Source of the DNA: Marinobacter salexigens
GTDB lineage: Bacteria > Pseudomonadota > Gammaproteobacteria > Pseudomonadales > Oleiphilaceae
Reading direction: 5' to 3'
DNA: 64,000 bases
NCBI RefSeq assembly: GCF_002806945.1
Contig: NZ_NIHC01000007.1
Location: 62,001 to 126,000 of the forward strand
Below, piece by piece: positions 39,073-52,390 of this stretch. A program made the translations under genes and the position numbers. Within the stretch, counting starts at the first letter, position 1; every line of letters starts with the position of its first letter. Under the pieces are notes generated by a model. It was given only the letters and a program-made list of their open reading frames with translations, searched no databases and was not told the origin of the DNA.

Positions 39073-40599
39073 ATGTGTGGCATTGTCGGCATCGTTAGCA
39101 CTTCCAACGTCAATCAGGCGCTCTATGATGCGCTGACTGTACTTCAGCACCGGGGCCAGGATGCGGCGGGCATTGTTACCTTCCAGGATGAGCGTTTTTA
39201 TCTGCGCAAAGACAACGGGTTGGTCCGTGACGTTTTTCATACCCGCCACATGCACCGTCTGGTAGGCAACGTTGGTATAGGCCACGTGCGTTATCCCACC
39301 GCAGGCAGCTCAAGCTCCGCTGAATCCCAGCCCTTCTACGTTAATAGTCCCTACGGAATTACCCTTGCCCACAACGGCAACCTGACCAACGCGGATGAAC
39401 TGAGCCGCGACCTGTTCCGTACCGATTTGCGTCACATCAACACCAATTCGGATTCAGAAGTACTGCTGAACGTTTTTGCACATGAATTGCAAAAGCTGGG
39501 AAAATTTAACCCGACGAAAGACGAGATATTTTCCGCTGTGCGGGCAGTACACGAACGTTGCCGCGGGGCTTACGCAGTCATTGCCATGATTACGGGCCAT
39601 GGCATCGTAGGTTTCCGTGACCCTCATGGCATTCGCCCGGTCTGTTACGGAGAAAGAACGGCAGAGGATGGCCGAAAGGAATACATGATTGCATCCGAGA
39701 GCGTTGCGCTCAGTGCGGCCGGTTACACTTTGGTCAGAGATATAGCTCCCGGAGAGGCTGTTTACATTGAAACTGACGGCACTCTTTACACGGAACAGTG
39801 CGCCATAAGCCCACGCTTGTTTCCCTGTATTTTCGAGCACGTTTATTTTGCGCGGCCGGACTCAATTATTGATGGTGTTTCGGTATATAAAGCCCGCTTG
39901 CGTATGGGCGAAACCCTCGCAGATAAAGTGCTAAGGGAACGCCCGGATCACGATATTGATGTTGTAATGCCCATTCCGGACACCAGTCGTACCTCGGCCA
40001 TGCAAATGGCCCACAGGCTTGGGCTGAAATTCCGTGAAGGGTTTATCAAGAATCGCTACATCGGCCGCACGTTCATCATGCCCGGACAGACCATGCGCAA
40101 GAAGTCTGTGCGCCAAAAACTGAACCCCATTGATCTGGAGTTCAAGGGCAAAAACGTCATGCTGGTGGACGATTCCATCGTAAGAGGCACCACCTGCAAG
40201 GAAATCGTGCAGATGGCCAGAGATGCAGGCGCCAGAAATGTATATTTTGCCTCTGCTGCGCCCCCGGTTCGTTATCCCAACGTTTACGGCATCGATATGC
40301 CCTCAGCCGGCGAGCTGATTGCCCATGAACGGACAGTCGAAGAGATTCGTGCTCAAATTGGAGCGGACTGGCTGCTGTATCAGGATCTGGACGATCTGGT
40401 TACCTGCGTCAGCGATGTAAATGACAAGATTGAAGGCTGGGAAAGTTCAGTGTTCACCGGGGAGTACGTAACCGGCGATATTGATATGGCCTACCTGAAC
40501 CGCCTTGATGAAGCCCGTAACGATATGAAGCGATCGGGTGGCACTGTTGCTGCCTCTGGCGACGGCGGCATCATAGACCTTCACAACGACGAAGACTGA
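39073..40599 (+). CDS. purF: PurF, amidophosphoribosyltransferase
   Basis: This 508-residue enzyme starts purine synthesis by making phosphoribosylamine from PRPP and glutamine. The glutaminase nucleophile is Cys2 (MCGIVGIVS), exposed once Met is removed. The PRPP loop is [13 protein letters not shown] near residue 362. The length matches E. coli PurF (505), without a propeptide. GGAG lies about 12 bases before the ATG. metZ follows 26 bp later, as in Pseudomonas. Confidence 0.98.
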   Translation: MCGIVGIVSTSNVNQALYDALTVLQHRGQDAAGIVTFQDERFYLRKDNGLVRDVFHTRHMHRLVGNVGIGHVRYPTAGSSSSAESQPFYVNSPYGITLAHNGNLTNADELSRDLFRTDLRHINTNSDSEVLLNVFAHELQKLGKFNPTKDEIFSAVRAVHERCRGAYAVIAMITGHGIVGFRDPHGIRPVCYGERTAEDGRKEYMIASESVALSAAGYTLVRDIAPGEAVYIETDGTLYTEQCAISPRLFPCIFEHVYFARPDSIIDGVSVYKARLRMGETLADKVLRERPDHDIDVVMPIPDTSRTSAMQMAHRLGLKFREGFIKNRYIGRTFIMPGQTMRKKSVRQKLNPIDLEFKGKNVMLVDDSIVRGTTCKEIVQMARDAGARNVYFASAAPPVRYPNVYGIDMPSAGELIAHERTVEEIRAQIGADWLLYQDLDDLVTCVSDVNDKIEGWESSVFTGEYVTGDIDMAYLNRLDEARNDMKRSGGTVAASGDGGIIDLHNDED

Positions 40600-40625
40600 A
40601 TACCGAGCCTTACCAGGAGCTGCTC

Positions 40626-41861
40626 ATGACTTTTCACCGCGAAGAAACTGTCCAGATCCCCGAGTCGGATCTTGAGGGTATGTCTCTGGATACTCTGGCA
40701 GTGAGGGCAGGGCAGTTGCGCACCGCGCAGCTTGAGCACAGCGATGCGATTTTCCCAACCTCAAGCTTTGTCTATGGCAGTGCAGCCCAGGCGGCAGCCC
40801 GTTTCGGCGGAGAAGAACCAGGCAATATCTACTCCCGGTTTACCAATCCCACGGTTCAGGCATTTGAAGGCCGAATCGCCGCAATGGAAGGCGGGGAGCG
40901 AGCCGTTGCTACGTCATCAGGCATGGCGGCCATTCTCAGCACCTGCATGGCATTGCTGAAAAGCGGTGATCATGTGGTTTGTTCTCGTGGTGTTTTTGGA
41001 ACCACCAACGTGTTGTTTCAGAAATACCTGGCCAAGTTTGGCGTTGAAACAACATTTGTGAGCCTGACGGACACAAATGAGTGGGCCTCGGCTGTACGCT
41101 CAGATACCCGCATGCTGTTTATTGAAACCCCCTCTAACCCGCTTTGCGAAGTAGCCGATATGGGGGCACTGGCCGAGCTTGCCCATGCCAATAACGCCCT
41201 GTTCGTTGTGGACAACTGCTTCCTTACGCCTGTGTTGCAGCGCCCGTTGGAGCATGGTGCGGATATTGTCATCCATTCTGCGACCAAGTACCTGGATGGT
41301 CAGGGTCGTTGTGTGGGTGGCGTGGTTGTTGGCCCGGCGAAGCTCATGGATGAAGTCTACGGGTTCCTGAGATCTGCAGGGCCAACTATGAGTCCGTTTA
41401 ATGCCTGGGTCTTCCACAAAGGCCTGGAAACCTTACCAATCCGTATGCGTGCGCACTGCGACAATGCGCTAGAGTTGGCGGTGTGGCTGGAGCAACAACC
41501 GGCAGTGGAGCGCGTGTTTTACGCAGGGCTTGAAAGCCATCCACAGCATGCACTTGCACAAAAGCAGCAAAAAGGGTTTGGTGGGGTATTGTCCTTTTGT
41601 CTGAAGGGCGGCCGGGAAGAAGCCTGGAAGTTCATAGATGCCACCCGGATGATTTCTATTACCGCGAACCTGGGTGATGTTAAAACCACCATTACCCATC
41701 CGGCAACCACGACCCATGGACGCTTGGCACCAGAGGACAAATCCAGAGCAGGCATCACCGAAAATCTATTGCGTGTCTCGGTGGGTATAGAAGCAGTTGA
41801 AGATCTGAAAACAGACTTGTATAGAGGCTTTCAGGTACTTCAGAGCGCAAGCAACACTTAA
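40626..41861 (+). CDS. metZ: MetZ, O-succinylhomoserine sulfhydrylase
   Basis: This 411-residue Cys/Met-metabolism PLP enzyme makes homocysteine directly from O-succinylhomoserine and sulfide. The PLP lysine is K221 in HSATKYLDGQGR, and SSGMAAI near residue 97 binds the cofactor phosphate. The purF-metZ linkage is typical of Pseudomonas and supports MetZ over MetB. AGGAG lies six bases before the ATG. The sulfide would come from the pathway that includes CysH. ftsK follows in 13 bp. Confidence 0.96.
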   Translation: MTFHREETVQIPESDLEGMSLDTLAVRAGQLRTAQLEHSDAIFPTSSFVYGSAAQAAARFGGEEPGNIYSRFTNPTVQAFEGRIAAMEGGERAVATSSGMAAILSTCMALLKSGDHVVCSRGVFGTTNVLFQKYLAKFGVETTFVSLTDTNEWASAVRSDTRMLFIETPSNPLCEVADMGALAELAHANNALFVVDNCFLTPVLQRPLEHGADIVIHSATKYLDGQGRCVGGVVVGPAKLMDEVYGFLRSAGPTMSPFNAWVFHKGLETLPIRMRAHCDNALELAVWLEQQPAVERVFYAGLESHPQHALAQKQQKGFGGVLSFCLKGGREEAWKFIDATRMISITANLGDVKTTITHPATTTHGRLAPEDKSRAGITENLLRVSVGIEAVEDLKTDLYRGFQVLQSASNT

Positions 41862-41874
41862 CGTTTGAGTATTC

Positions 41875-44466
41875 ATGGCCGAATCTGCAAAAGCGAAGCA
41901 ATCACCTCAGAAACTCACAGAAAAGCAGCTGCGCTTTCGCCGCCTGGCCGCGCAAGGTGCCCGTGAAGGTGCGGTGATTGGGCTGATTGCTCTTTGTATC
42001 TATCTGGCCATGGCGCTTGTGACGTTCAACCCTGCAGATCCGGGCTGGGCCAGTATTGGCCATGACACCAACGTACTGAACGCTGCAGGACGCTCCGGCG
42101 CTTGGCTAGCCAGCCTTTTGATGGATTTCTTCGGCCACGTTGCCTATTTGTTTCCGCTGATGGTGGCAGGCTATGCCATCATGCTGATTCGTCTGCGCAA
42201 TGAATCTCTGGATCTGCACTGGCCCCTGTTTTTGATGCGTTTCGGCGGGTTTTTGCTGATCTTGCTATCTGCCACCAGCCTTCTTTCACTTTACTCGGTT
42301 TTTGGGCTGGGCGCTTCCTCGGGCGGTGTGCTTGGCACGGCAGTTTCGGATGCCATGATCCGGTTCTTTAACCTTCCCGCAACAACGTTGCTGTTGATTG
42401 CCATATTTCTTTTTGCGCTGACCGTGACTGTTGGACTCTCATGGTTCTGGCTTATGGATCAGCTTGGTGGGCTGACGCTGCAGCTTGGGCAGTATCTTAA
42501 GAGCCTTACTCAATCCAGCAAAGAAAAGACGGCTTCTGCAAAGCCCGTTGAGCCCGCGCAAAATACAATCCCTCATAAAGCTCAGCCAGCTGCGCAGCCC
42601 GGCCAACCAGCCATTGATTCAGCGCCGAAGCAACCGAGTAAGCGTTGGTGGCACCGTATACCAGGGTTTGGTCCAGGCAATCCTGGCAAGTTAAAGAAAT
42701 CGTCTGAGAATCGCCAGGAGCCAGCGCTTGAGGGTTTTTCAGCAAAGGACGATCAGGAACCCGCACGGCTTGAAAGCTTCAGCTCGCGAGATGAAGCGCC
42801 TGCCAAAGCCTCGGCACAAGCGCAGCAAACGGAAAAACCCAAGCCCTCGCCAGCACCGTCTGGCCGTTCCCTGAAGATCGCGCCGTTCAAGAAAAACGAG
42901 CAGCGACCGCAGGAAAAGAATGGCAAAAGCTCTCAACCTTCCTTGCTTGAGGACATAGAGAGCCCGATTCCGCCAATTTCGCTGCTTGATCCCCCGGAGG
43001 AGCACAAGGAAAGCGGCTACTCTGAGGAAGCCCTGGAGCACATGTCACGGTTGCTTGAGGAAAAACTGGGGGATTTTGGCGTTTCCGTTGAGGTGGTTGA
43101 AGTTAACCCTGGCCCGGTGATTACTCGCTTCGAGATCAAGCCTGCTGCGGGTGTTAAGGTGAGCAAGATTTCCAACCTTGCAAAAGACCTGGCTCGTTCT
43201 CTGGCTGTGTTGAGTGTAAGGGTTGTTGAAGTTATTCCCGGAAAGTCTGTGGTCGGTATCGAGATCCCCAACGAAAAACGGGAAATGGTTCGCCTCAGCG
43301 AGGTTCTTGGCGCCAGAGTGTTCAGTGATTCCAGCTCGGCCCTTACGCTTGCGCTGGGCAATGATATTGGCGGCAATCCTGTGGTTGCAAACCTCGCCAA
43401 AATGCCTCACCTGCTGGTTGCCGGTACCACTGGCTCTGGTAAGTCGGTCGGGGTAAACGCCATGCTGCTCAGTATGCTGTTGAAGGCAGGGCCGGAGGAT
43501 GTTCGTTTCATCATGGTTGACCCCAAGATGCTCGAACTCAGCATCTATGACGGTATTCCCCACCTGTTGGCGCCCGTGGTTACGGACATGAAAGAGGCGG
43601 CAAATGCACTGCGCTGGTGTGTGGCTGAAATGGAACGTCGATACCGGTTGATGGCCACTCAGGGTGTGCGAAACCTTGCTGGCTACAATCTCAAGGTAAA
43701 GGAAGCGGCCGCCGCCGGTGAGCCTCTTCTGGATCCGCTTTGGAAGCCCGACGAATACCTGGCCGATGATGAGCAGCAACGCCCGGAATTAGACCATTTG
43801 CCGTTGATCGTCGTCGTTATCGATGAGTTTGCCGACATGATGATGATTGTTGGCAAAAAAGTGGAAGAGCTGATTGCGCGAATTGCCCAGAAGGCGAGGG
43901 CGGCGGGTATTCACCTGATTCTTGCAACCCAGCGGCCTTCTGTGGACGTGATTACGGGCCTGATCAAGGCCAATATTCCGACCCGTATTTCGTTTCAGGT
44001 ATCGTCCAAGATTGATTCCCGCACGGTTCTCGATCAGGGCGGTGCTGAGCAACTGCTTGGGCATGGTGACATGCTCTACCTGCCGCCGGGCTCAGGGTTA
44101 CCTGTGCGTGTTCACGGTGCCTTTGTGGATGATGACGAGGTTCACCGGGTAGTGAACGCCTGGAAAGCCAGAGGCGAGCCTGTGTATGTTGATGATGTAC
44201 TTAATGGCGCGGAGGGCGAGCATCTGCCGGGTGTCCCCACCTTGACTGAGGGTGGCGACAATGAAGGTGACGCGTTGTTTGATGAGGCGGTTGCTTTTGT
44301 GACAGAAGGACGGCGGGTGTCCATTTCCTCCGTACAGCGCAAACTCAAGATAGGTTATAACCGGGCGGCAAACCTTGTTGAAGCCATGGAAGCTGCCGGG
44401 GTAGTCAGTGCCGCCGGCCACAATGGCGCACGAGAAGTTTTGGCGCCCCCGCCCCCCAGAGATTAG
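41875..44466 (+). CDS. ftsK: FtsK, septal DNA translocase
   Basis: This 863-residue protein has four or five membrane helices in the first 190 residues, a Pro/Lys/Gln-rich linker (about 205-365), a RecA-type motor and a C-terminal gamma winged helix. The Walker A GTTGSGKS is at 517-524, and Walker B is [14 protein letters not shown]. The gamma domain (about 795-855, [19 protein letters not shown]) reads KOPS sites and activates XerCD at dif. The linker is much shorter than in E. coli (1329 residues in total) and similar to Pseudomonas FtsK. The next gene, lolA, is in the common order. Confidence 0.97.
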   Translation: MAESAKAKQSPQKLTEKQLRFRRLAAQGAREGAVIGLIALCIYLAMALVTFNPADPGWASIGHDTNVLNAAGRSGAWLASLLMDFFGHVAYLFPLMVAGYAIMLIRLRNESLDLHWPLFLMRFGGFLLILLSATSLLSLYSVFGLGASSGGVLGTAVSDAMIRFFNLPATTLLLIAIFLFALTVTVGLSWFWLMDQLGGLTLQLGQYLKSLTQSSKEKTASAKPVEPAQNTIPHKAQPAAQPGQPAIDSAPKQPSKRWWHRIPGFGPGNPGKLKKSSENRQEPALEGFSAKDDQEPARLESFSSRDEAPAKASAQAQQTEKPKPSPAPSGRSLKIAPFKKNEQRPQEKNGKSSQPSLLEDIESPIPPISLLDPPEEHKESGYSEEALEHMSRLLEEKLGDFGVSVEVVEVNPGPVITRFEIKPAAGVKVSKISNLAKDLARSLAVLSVRVVEVIPGKSVVGIEIPNEKREMVRLSEVLGARVFSDSSSALTLALGNDIGGNPVVANLAKMPHLLVAGTTGSGKSVGVNAMLLSMLLKAGPEDVRFIMVDPKMLELSIYDGIPHLLAPVVTDMKEAANALRWCVAEMERRYRLMATQGVRNLAGYNLKVKEAAAAGEPLLDPLWKPDEYLADDEQQRPELDHLPLIVVVIDEFADMMMIVGKKVEELIARIAQKARAAGIHLILATQRPSVDVITGLIKANIPTRISFQVSSKIDSRTVLDQGGAEQLLGHGDMLYLPPGSGLPVRVHGAFVDDDEVHRVVNAWKARGEPVYVDDVLNGAEGEHLPGVPTLTEGGDNEGDALFDEAVAFVTEGRRVSISSVQRKLKIGYNRAANLVEAMEAAGVVSAAGHNGAREVLAPPPPRD

Positions 44467-44478
44467 GAGCCGTATCTT

Positions 44479-45138
44479 ATGCAAGAGCTTTTTCTGAAAC
44501 GCCTGACGGCATTGGTTGCAACACTGATGGTGGCGGTTTTCTTCAGCAGTTCACTCATGGCTGCCAACAAAGAAAGTTCAGCCGCTGAGCTGGCTTCTCT
44601 GTTGAGAAGCTATGAAACCTATCAGGCAGATTTTATTCAGATAGTGGTAAGTGAAAATGGCAACAACGTTCAGGAAACCCGCGGCTCCCTGAAAGCAAAA
44701 AGGCCGGGCCTGTTTTATTGGGAAACCCGGGCCCCGCTGTCGCAATTCATCGCGAGTAATGGTGAAACCGTTGAGGTCTATGATCCTGACCTTGAGCAGG
44801 TAACCGTGCACAACCTGGATGACCAGGTGCAAACTACGCCTGCATTGTTGCTCAGCGGAGAGGTGGATAATCTGGAGGAAACCTACCGGGTTTCCGGGCG
44901 GAAGATAAGTGATGATACACGGGAATTTACGCTTGAACCAAAAAGCGAAGATTCACTCTTCGTATCCCTGCGCCTCACCTTCTTCAAAGATGAGTTACAG
45001 GAGATGCGCATGCAGGACTCCCTCTCACAGCTCAGCGTGCTCAGCTTTGACCACATTCGGTTGAACGAAGCAGTGGAAACGAGCGCCTTTTCGCTTGAGT
45101 ATCCGGAGGGCACAGACGTAATCCGGGACGAAGGTTAA
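44479..45138 (+). CDS. lolA: LolA, periplasmic lipoprotein carrier
   Basis: This 219-residue protein takes lipoproteins from LolCDE to LolB in the outer membrane. It has a signal peptide (about 1-28, cleavage SLMA/A) and the family blocks [11 protein letters not shown] and [21 protein letters not shown]. It is 12 bp after ftsK and one base before rarA, so ftsK-lolA-rarA form one transcript, as in E. coli and Pseudomonas. Confidence 0.96.
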   Translation: MQELFLKRLTALVATLMVAVFFSSSLMAANKESSAAELASLLRSYETYQADFIQIVVSENGNNVQETRGSLKAKRPGLFYWETRAPLSQFIASNGETVEVYDPDLEQVTVHNLDDQVQTTPALLLSGEVDNLEETYRVSGRKISDDTREFTLEPKSEDSLFVSLRLTFFKDELQEMRMQDSLSQLSVLSFDHIRLNEAVETSAFSLEYPEGTDVIRDEG

Positions 45139-45139
45139 G

Positions 45140-46477
45140 ATGCAAAGCAGTCTGTTCACCGAGCAGGTTGGGTTCCGGCCGCTGGCAGCTCGCATGCGCC
45201 CGGAAAGCCTTGATGGTTACGTTGGGCAGAAGCACCTTGTGGGGCCGGGGAAGCCGCTTCGCAGAGCCGTAGAGCAGGGGCAGCTCCACTCGATGATTCT
45301 CTGGGGCCCGCCAGGGGTTGGCAAAACAACATTTGCCCAGCTGCTGGCAAGCGTTGGTGATCTCAGTTTTGAAACGGTTTCTGCGGTTATGAGCGGTGTT
45401 AAAGACATCCGCGCCATTGTTGAGCGCGCCCACAACCGCAAAGCGTCGCACGGGCAGAATACGCTTTTGTTTGTGGATGAAGTCCACCGTTTCAATAAAA
45501 GCCAGCAGGATGCATTTCTACCACATATCGAAGACGGCACGTTTATTTTTGTGGGGGCCACCACCGAAAACCCCTCATTTGAACTGAACAGTGCGTTGCT
45601 TTCCCGTACCCGTGTTTATGTACTCAAGAATCTGGAAGAAGCGGATATTCTCAGCTTGCTGAACCGGGCTCTCCATGCAGAAGAGGGGTTTAGGGGGCAG
45701 CTTGAAGTTCCAGATGAGGTGCTGAAATTGATGGCATCAGCTTCCGGCGGCGATGCGCGCAGAGCATTGAACATTCTTGAGATTTCAGCGGATTTTGCCG
45801 AGCCGGACAGTCACGGAAAAAACCGTGTCAACGCAGATCACCTTGAACAGGTGATGCAAACCAGCTTGCGACGCTTTGACAAGGGGGGAGATGTATTCTT
45901 CGACCAGATATCAGCACTGCATAAGTCTGTAAGGGGTTCAGACCCCGATGGCTCGCTGTATTGGTTGTGCCGGATGCTGGATGGGGGCTGCGACCCTTTG
46001 TATGTTGCCCGGCGTCTTGTGCGCATTGCCAGCGAAGATATAGGCAACGCAGACCCTCGCGCATTGCACCTGAGTATGGACGCCTGGCAAGCTCAGGAAA
46101 GGCTGGGCAGCCCCGAAGGTGAGCTCGCTTTGGCTCAGGCGGTAACTTACCTCGCACTCGCACCGAAAAGTGATGCGGTTTATAAAGCCTTTAACCAGTG
46201 CATGGCTGATATACGCAAGGATCCGGATTACGAGGTTCCTGCGCATTTGCGCAATGCACCCACCAAGTTGATGAAATCCATGGGGCATGGTGATTCCTAC
46301 CGTTACGCCCACCATGAGCCAGACGCCTTTGCCGCCGGAGAGTCCTATCTGCCGGAGGCCATTCATAAGCGCAGGTACTACGAGCCCGTTAACCGAGGCC
46401 TGGAAATCAAGCTCGCCGAAAAACGCCAAAGGCTGGATGCACTCAACGAACAAAGTCCTACAAAGCGCCATACCTGA
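45140..46477 (+). CDS. rarA: RarA (MgsA), replication-associated recombination ATPase
   Basis: This 445-residue AAA+ protein is related to clamp loaders and acts at stalled replication forks. It begins with [25 protein letters not shown]-like residues and has Walker A GPPGVGKT (56-63) and the Walker B acids D113 and E114 in FVDEVHRF. The C-terminal tetramerisation domain is complete. GAAGG sits before the ATG, and only one base separates it from the lolA stop. Confidence 0.97.
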   Translation: MQSSLFTEQVGFRPLAARMRPESLDGYVGQKHLVGPGKPLRRAVEQGQLHSMILWGPPGVGKTTFAQLLASVGDLSFETVSAVMSGVKDIRAIVERAHNRKASHGQNTLLFVDEVHRFNKSQQDAFLPHIEDGTFIFVGATTENPSFELNSALLSRTRVYVLKNLEEADILSLLNRALHAEEGFRGQLEVPDEVLKLMASASGGDARRALNILEISADFAEPDSHGKNRVNADHLEQVMQTSLRRFDKGGDVFFDQISALHKSVRGSDPDGSLYWLCRMLDGGCDPLYVARRLVRIASEDIGNADPRALHLSMDAWQAQERLGSPEGELALAQAVTYLALAPKSDAVYKAFNQCMADIRKDPDYEVPAHLRNAPTKLMKSMGHGDSYRYAHHEPDAFAAGESYLPEAIHKRRYYEPVNRGLEIKLAEKRQRLDALNEQSPTKRHT

Positions 46478-46531
46478 AAGCCTTTCATGGTTCCTCAGCG
46501 GTAGCCACCGGCGCTGCCACGAGTATAATGA

Positions 46532-48699
<2,168 letters not shown>

Positions 48700-48725
48700 T
48701 GCCTGGTTTGCAATCGTAAACATGC

Positions 48726-48753
48726 AAAACGGGGAGCCTGAGCTCCCCGTTTT
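48726..48753. terminator. Bidirectional intrinsic terminator
   Basis: A perfect 12-bp stem (48726-48737 with 48742-48753; AAAACGGGGAGC and its complement) with a CTGA loop lies between convergent cobA and the DAHP synthase gene. The A and T ends of the stem supply a T-tract in each direction. Confidence 0.88.
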
Positions 48754-48802
48754 CATTCATAAAACTACATAAGCTCACTGCACGGGTATTTCACCGCACA
48801 GT

Positions 48803-49879
48803 TCAGGCAGTTTTCCGCTTTGGGAGCACCTCTTTCAGCTTGTCCCGCATGTCGCGAATGGCTTTCTCTGTTGTTTCCCAGTCGATGCAGGCATCTGTCA
48901 CTGACACCCCATATTTCAAGTCGGCCAGGTTTTCCGGAATAGATTGATTGCCCCAGTTGATGTTGCTTTCAATCATCAGGCTCTGAATAGAGGTGTTGCC
49001 CTCGAGAATCTGATGGCTCACATCCTGCATAACCAGTGGCTGGATGGCCGGGTCTTTGCTGGAGTTGGCGTGGCTGCAATCCACCATGATGGATTGGCGC
49101 AAGCCGGCTTTTTCGAGCGCCTGCTCGCAGAGGGTCACACTGACCGAATCGTAATTAGGCTTGCCGCCGCCACCACGAAGAACCACATGTCCGTATTGGT
49201 TACCTTTGGTGCGGATGATCGCAACCTGGCCCTGCTGGTCGATGCCCAGGAAATTGTGCGAGTAAGAAACAGATTTCATCGCGTTTACAGCAACATCCAG
49301 GCTGCCATCCGTGCCATTTTTGAAACCAATCGCCATAGACAGACCACTGCTCATCTCGCGGTGAGTCTGGGATTCGGTAGTGCGCGCGCCTATCGCCGAC
49401 CAGGCTATGGAGTCCTGAAGATACTGAGGTGAAATAGGGTCAAGTGCTTCAGTCGCAACGGGCAGGCCAAGCTCGTTGATATCGAGCAAGAGGCGGCGAC
49501 CCACTTGCAGGCCGCGTTCGATATCAAAAGTATCGTTCAGTTGCGGGTCGTTAATCAGGCCTTTCCAGCCAACGGTCGTTCTCGGCTTTTCAAAATACAC
49601 ACGCATGACGATAAGCAGAGTATCGCTGACTTCATCCGAAAGTTTTTTCAGGCGGGTGGCGTAATCCCGGGCTGCTTCAACATCATGAATAGAGCAGGGG
49701 CCCACCACAAGAAACAAACGGTGGTCTTTGCCGTCAAGAATGTCGTAAATCGCCTGGCGGCCATCGGCAACGGTTTGCGCAGCCTTGCCAGTAAGTGGCA
49801 TATCCTGTTTGAGCTTTTCAGGGGTAATCAGTGTTTCCTGGCTCGCTACGTTCAAGTTTTCAAGTTTATTGCCGGACAT
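48803..49879 (-). CDS. DAHP synthase, class I (AroF/G/H type)
   Basis: This 358-residue enzyme condenses phosphoenolpyruvate and erythrose 4-phosphate, the first step of the shikimate pathway. It has FLVVGPCSIHD, the PEP-site block RVYFEKPRTTVGWKGLINDP, GARTTESQTHREMSSG and VDCSHANSSKD. Length and sequence belong to the E. coli AroG/F/H class, whose members are each inhibited by one aromatic amino acid; which one cannot be told here. I take ATG at 49879, with GGGGAA upstream; TTG at 49897 would add six residues and would itself lie next to that element. Confidence 0.96.
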   Translation of the reverse strand: MSGNKLENLNVASQETLITPEKLKQDMPLTGKAAQTVADGRQAIYDILDGKDHRLFLVVGPCSIHDVEAARDYATRLKKLSDEVSDTLLIVMRVYFEKPRTTVGWKGLINDPQLNDTFDIERGLQVGRRLLLDINELGLPVATEALDPISPQYLQDSIAWSAIGARTTESQTHREMSSGLSMAIGFKNGTDGSLDVAVNAMKSVSYSHNFLGIDQQGQVAIIRTKGNQYGHVVLRGGGGKPNYDSVSVTLCEQALEKAGLRQSIMVDCSHANSSKDPAIQPLVMQDVSHQILEGNTSIQSLMIESNINWGNQSIPENLADLKYGVSVTDACIDWETTEKAIRDMRDKLKEVLPKRKTA

Positions 49880-50053
49880 TTTTTGCTGTTTCCCCAATTC
49901 TTATCGTTGCTGCCTGCCTGAACGGTGAAATATGCCAGCAGGACCGCAGATTAACGCGAATAACACCGGGCCCGGCTGTGGCCAACCCCGGCGAGTTCGT
50001 TATACTGCTTTATTTACTGGGCCTTTTCAACGCTTCTTGAGCATGGGGAATGG

Positions 50054-51874
50054 ATGACACAAAACAGACCGAATTCGCGCCCGGTGGCCTCGCGGAACGC
50101 GGTCGCCGCAAAAATTGATGACGTGCTTGCCGGTATTCGTGTTCCAGAACTTCCTTACCCTCCGGGTAAACTGCCACCAGAAACAGTCAGCGACTGGACG
50201 CCACTGCTGCTTTCCTGTTGGACCGAACAGCGAGATGAGCGTGTTGCCCACGTGCTGAGTTCTGTGCATTTGGATTGGTCGGTACGCCAGGTGAACGCAG
50301 CCTATGTGGCTGACCGCATTATGGATGTATTTCTTAAAACAAGCGGTCTTCATACTGAGCTTTCCCGGCGCATTGCCCGTTTGAGATTCTACCTTGCCTG
50401 GCGCATGAACCTGGATGGCCACCAGGCTTTCAGTGAGGTATTGCTGGGCTGGCTCGATAGCTTTCAGGAGTGGCGCGGTTGGAGCGATTCTGGCGGGCGT
50501 TCATCAAAAGCGCTTCTTGAACAGTTGGACACTTTGATTATTGCGGTTTCTGCCAGCTTCAAAGCTGACAGTACTGACGCTGTAGAAGCTTTTTGCAGGG
50601 GCTGGCAGGAAGACGCATCAAGGCGTAGCGCTCAAACTGGCATGTTACGCGAACGTTTGCTGGAAACCGAGAAGGGGGCGGCACGGCAACGGCGTGCGGA
50701 TCAGACAGCAAGGGCCTTGATCGGCCGGGCGTTGCAGGGGCGAAAGCTTCCACAACCAGTGCTTCATTTTATTTTTGATCATTGGCAGGGGCTCCTTAAA
50801 CAAGCGGTATGGGACTCCGGCGTGGATGGTGAAACTTCGCGGCATGGCAGCAAGTTGCTCGAATGGCTGGTATGGGTAGGCGACCCCTCGCTGTCAGATA
50901 AAGACAGAGACCGCTTATATCATGTGGGTGAACAGATCGGTGATCGGCTGGTGGATGTGTGGGGGCGAGTTTTTGAGCGTCCCCTTACACCGAATGCGTT
51001 GGCTGGCATAGGCACTGTCATGATGTCGCGACTGCGTGGCGAAACCCCTGAGTTGGTTGATGCCTTGCCCGACGACCGCAGTTTCCTTTGGAGCCCGGTC
51101 TGGCTGAGTTTTGAGGCGCCACAGCGCAATGAATTTCAGCCTTTCGAGGAAAAGTGGTTTGTGGAGGGTGAGGGCGCCTCGGAGCAGCGCCGGTTTTTCT
51201 GCGCTTTGCTGGAAGACACAGCGGAAATACTCTGGACAAACGGTACCGGTGTAAAGCTGGGGCTGCAGCCCTGGCAGGATTTCTGCCAAGCACAGGAGGA
51301 CGGAAGCATTCGCCCCTTGCCGGCACCTACGCCTTTTGGTGAAGTGCTTGACGAAACAGTGCAAATACTGGCTGCAGCCTGCGAAAAACAAAGAAATGAG
51401 CGCCTACAGGCGGCACAAGCGGCCAGGGCTCATGCTGAGGCTCTCCGAAAAGAGAAAGAAGCTGCAGAGTTGAAACGCCAGCAAGAGGAAGCTGATCGAC
51501 AGGCGATACTTGCACGCCAACGCCAAGAGGCAGAGGACCAGCGTCTGGCAGATGAAAAGGCAGAACAGGAGCGGCTGTATCGCGAAAAAATGCAGTTGGC
51601 GCAAAAGTCAGTAGACGATCTCAACCTTGGGGGTTGGATCGCGGTCAGAGCTGAAAGGGTTGAAGAAGAGACAAAACTCAAATTGGCTGTTCGCACCAAC
51701 GCATCGCGGAAACTTATTTTCGTAGATCGGCTCGGGTTGAATCGTCGGGAATTTTTAGAAGATGAACTGGTACTAGCCATTGTTGAGGGGCAGGTGCGTA
51801 TTCTGGGCGGCGCTGCAGAATTTGATGACACTCTGAGCCGGGTGGTGGGCCGTATTCGTGTTGGGCGAAACTGA
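50054..51874 (+). CDS. DUF1631-like protein with coiled coil
   Basis: This 606-residue protein is probably a divergent DUF1631 member. The C-terminal block (about 535-600, GGWIAVRAERVEEETKLKLA then RKLIFVDRLGLNRREF) resembles the end of DUF1631 proteins. Before it lies a long charged coiled coil of Glu, Gln, Ala and Lys (about 450-525). The N-terminal 440 residues are mostly helical and Trp-rich (FDHWQGLLKQAVWDSG). There is no signal peptide or membrane segment. A PilZ-domain gene follows after 32 bp. DUF1631 proteins in related bacteria often occur with PilZ domains. Function is unknown. Confidence 0.85.
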   Translation: MTQNRPNSRPVASRNAVAAKIDDVLAGIRVPELPYPPGKLPPETVSDWTPLLLSCWTEQRDERVAHVLSSVHLDWSVRQVNAAYVADRIMDVFLKTSGLHTELSRRIARLRFYLAWRMNLDGHQAFSEVLLGWLDSFQEWRGWSDSGGRSSKALLEQLDTLIIAVSASFKADSTDAVEAFCRGWQEDASRRSAQTGMLRERLLETEKGAARQRRADQTARALIGRALQGRKLPQPVLHFIFDHWQGLLKQAVWDSGVDGETSRHGSKLLEWLVWVGDPSLSDKDRDRLYHVGEQIGDRLVDVWGRVFERPLTPNALAGIGTVMMSRLRGETPELVDALPDDRSFLWSPVWLSFEAPQRNEFQPFEEKWFVEGEGASEQRRFFCALLEDTAEILWTNGTGVKLGLQPWQDFCQAQEDGSIRPLPAPTPFGEVLDETVQILAAACEKQRNERLQAAQAARAHAEALRKEKEAAELKRQQEEADRQAILARQRQEAEDQRLADEKAEQERLYREKMQLAQKSVDDLNLGGWIAVRAERVEEETKLKLAVRTNASRKLIFVDRLGLNRREFLEDELVLAIVEGQVRILGGAAEFDDTLSRVVGRIRVGRN

Positions 51875-51906
51875 TAGGGTCAGCGAACAATAAGCCAGGA
51901 ATAATA

Positions 51907-52320
51907 ATGACAGACACTGACTATACGTTTGGAGCACACAAGGATCTTCCTGATGGGGAAGATAACCGCAGGCAGTATCGTTTAATCGCCCGAGCGGAGA
52001 TTACGCTTGAGCTGGAGGCTGAGTACCCTGCGACGGAAGGTGAGTCAGAGTCGCAAGCGCGGGAACTCGTGTGCGCCATACGCGATATTTCTGCCAGCGG
52101 CCTCTGTTTGCTTGCCACGGAGTGCCTTGCCTCTGGCGCCCTATATCCGGCGTCCGTCGTATTAGGGCATCATGACGAACACTTTATTCTCACCCTTGAG
52201 GTTGTCTGGTGCCGCCCGGATAAGGGCAGTTATCTGGTAGGTGCCCGGATTATTGAATCCGATCAGACAGCGTATGTGGAGTGGACAGATGCTGTGGCGC
52301 GTGCCATGTCGGCCCCATAG
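51907..52320 (+). CDS. PilZ-domain protein, probable c-di-GMP binder
   Basis: This 137-residue cytoplasmic protein has both c-di-GMP motifs of the PilZ domain: RRQYR (residues 21-25) for RxxxR, and DISASGLCL (about 61-69) for D/NxSxxG. That separates it from the type IV pilus PilZ at 14115, which lacks them. It lies 32 bp after the DUF1631-like gene in the same orientation. The two may act together as receptor and effector, which is inference. A terminator follows. Confidence 0.92.
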   Translation: MTDTDYTFGAHKDLPDGEDNRRQYRLIARAEITLELEAEYPATEGESESQARELVCAIRDISASGLCLLATECLASGALYPASVVLGHHDEHFILTLEVVWCRPDKGSYLVGARIIESDQTAYVEWTDAVARAMSAP

Positions 52321-52345
52321 GATAGAAGCCACCTGTTTAGCCAAT

Positions 52346-52374
52346 AAAAAAGCCAGCGTGTTGCTGGCTTTTTT
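52346..52374. terminator. Bidirectional intrinsic terminator
   Basis: A 12-bp stem, AAAAAAGCCAGC with GCTGGCTTTTTT, and a 5-base loop lie between the convergent PilZ-domain gene and fabI. The T-tracts are inside the stem on both sides. Confidence 0.9.
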
Positions 52375-52390
52375 CAGGCACTTAAGCGAA

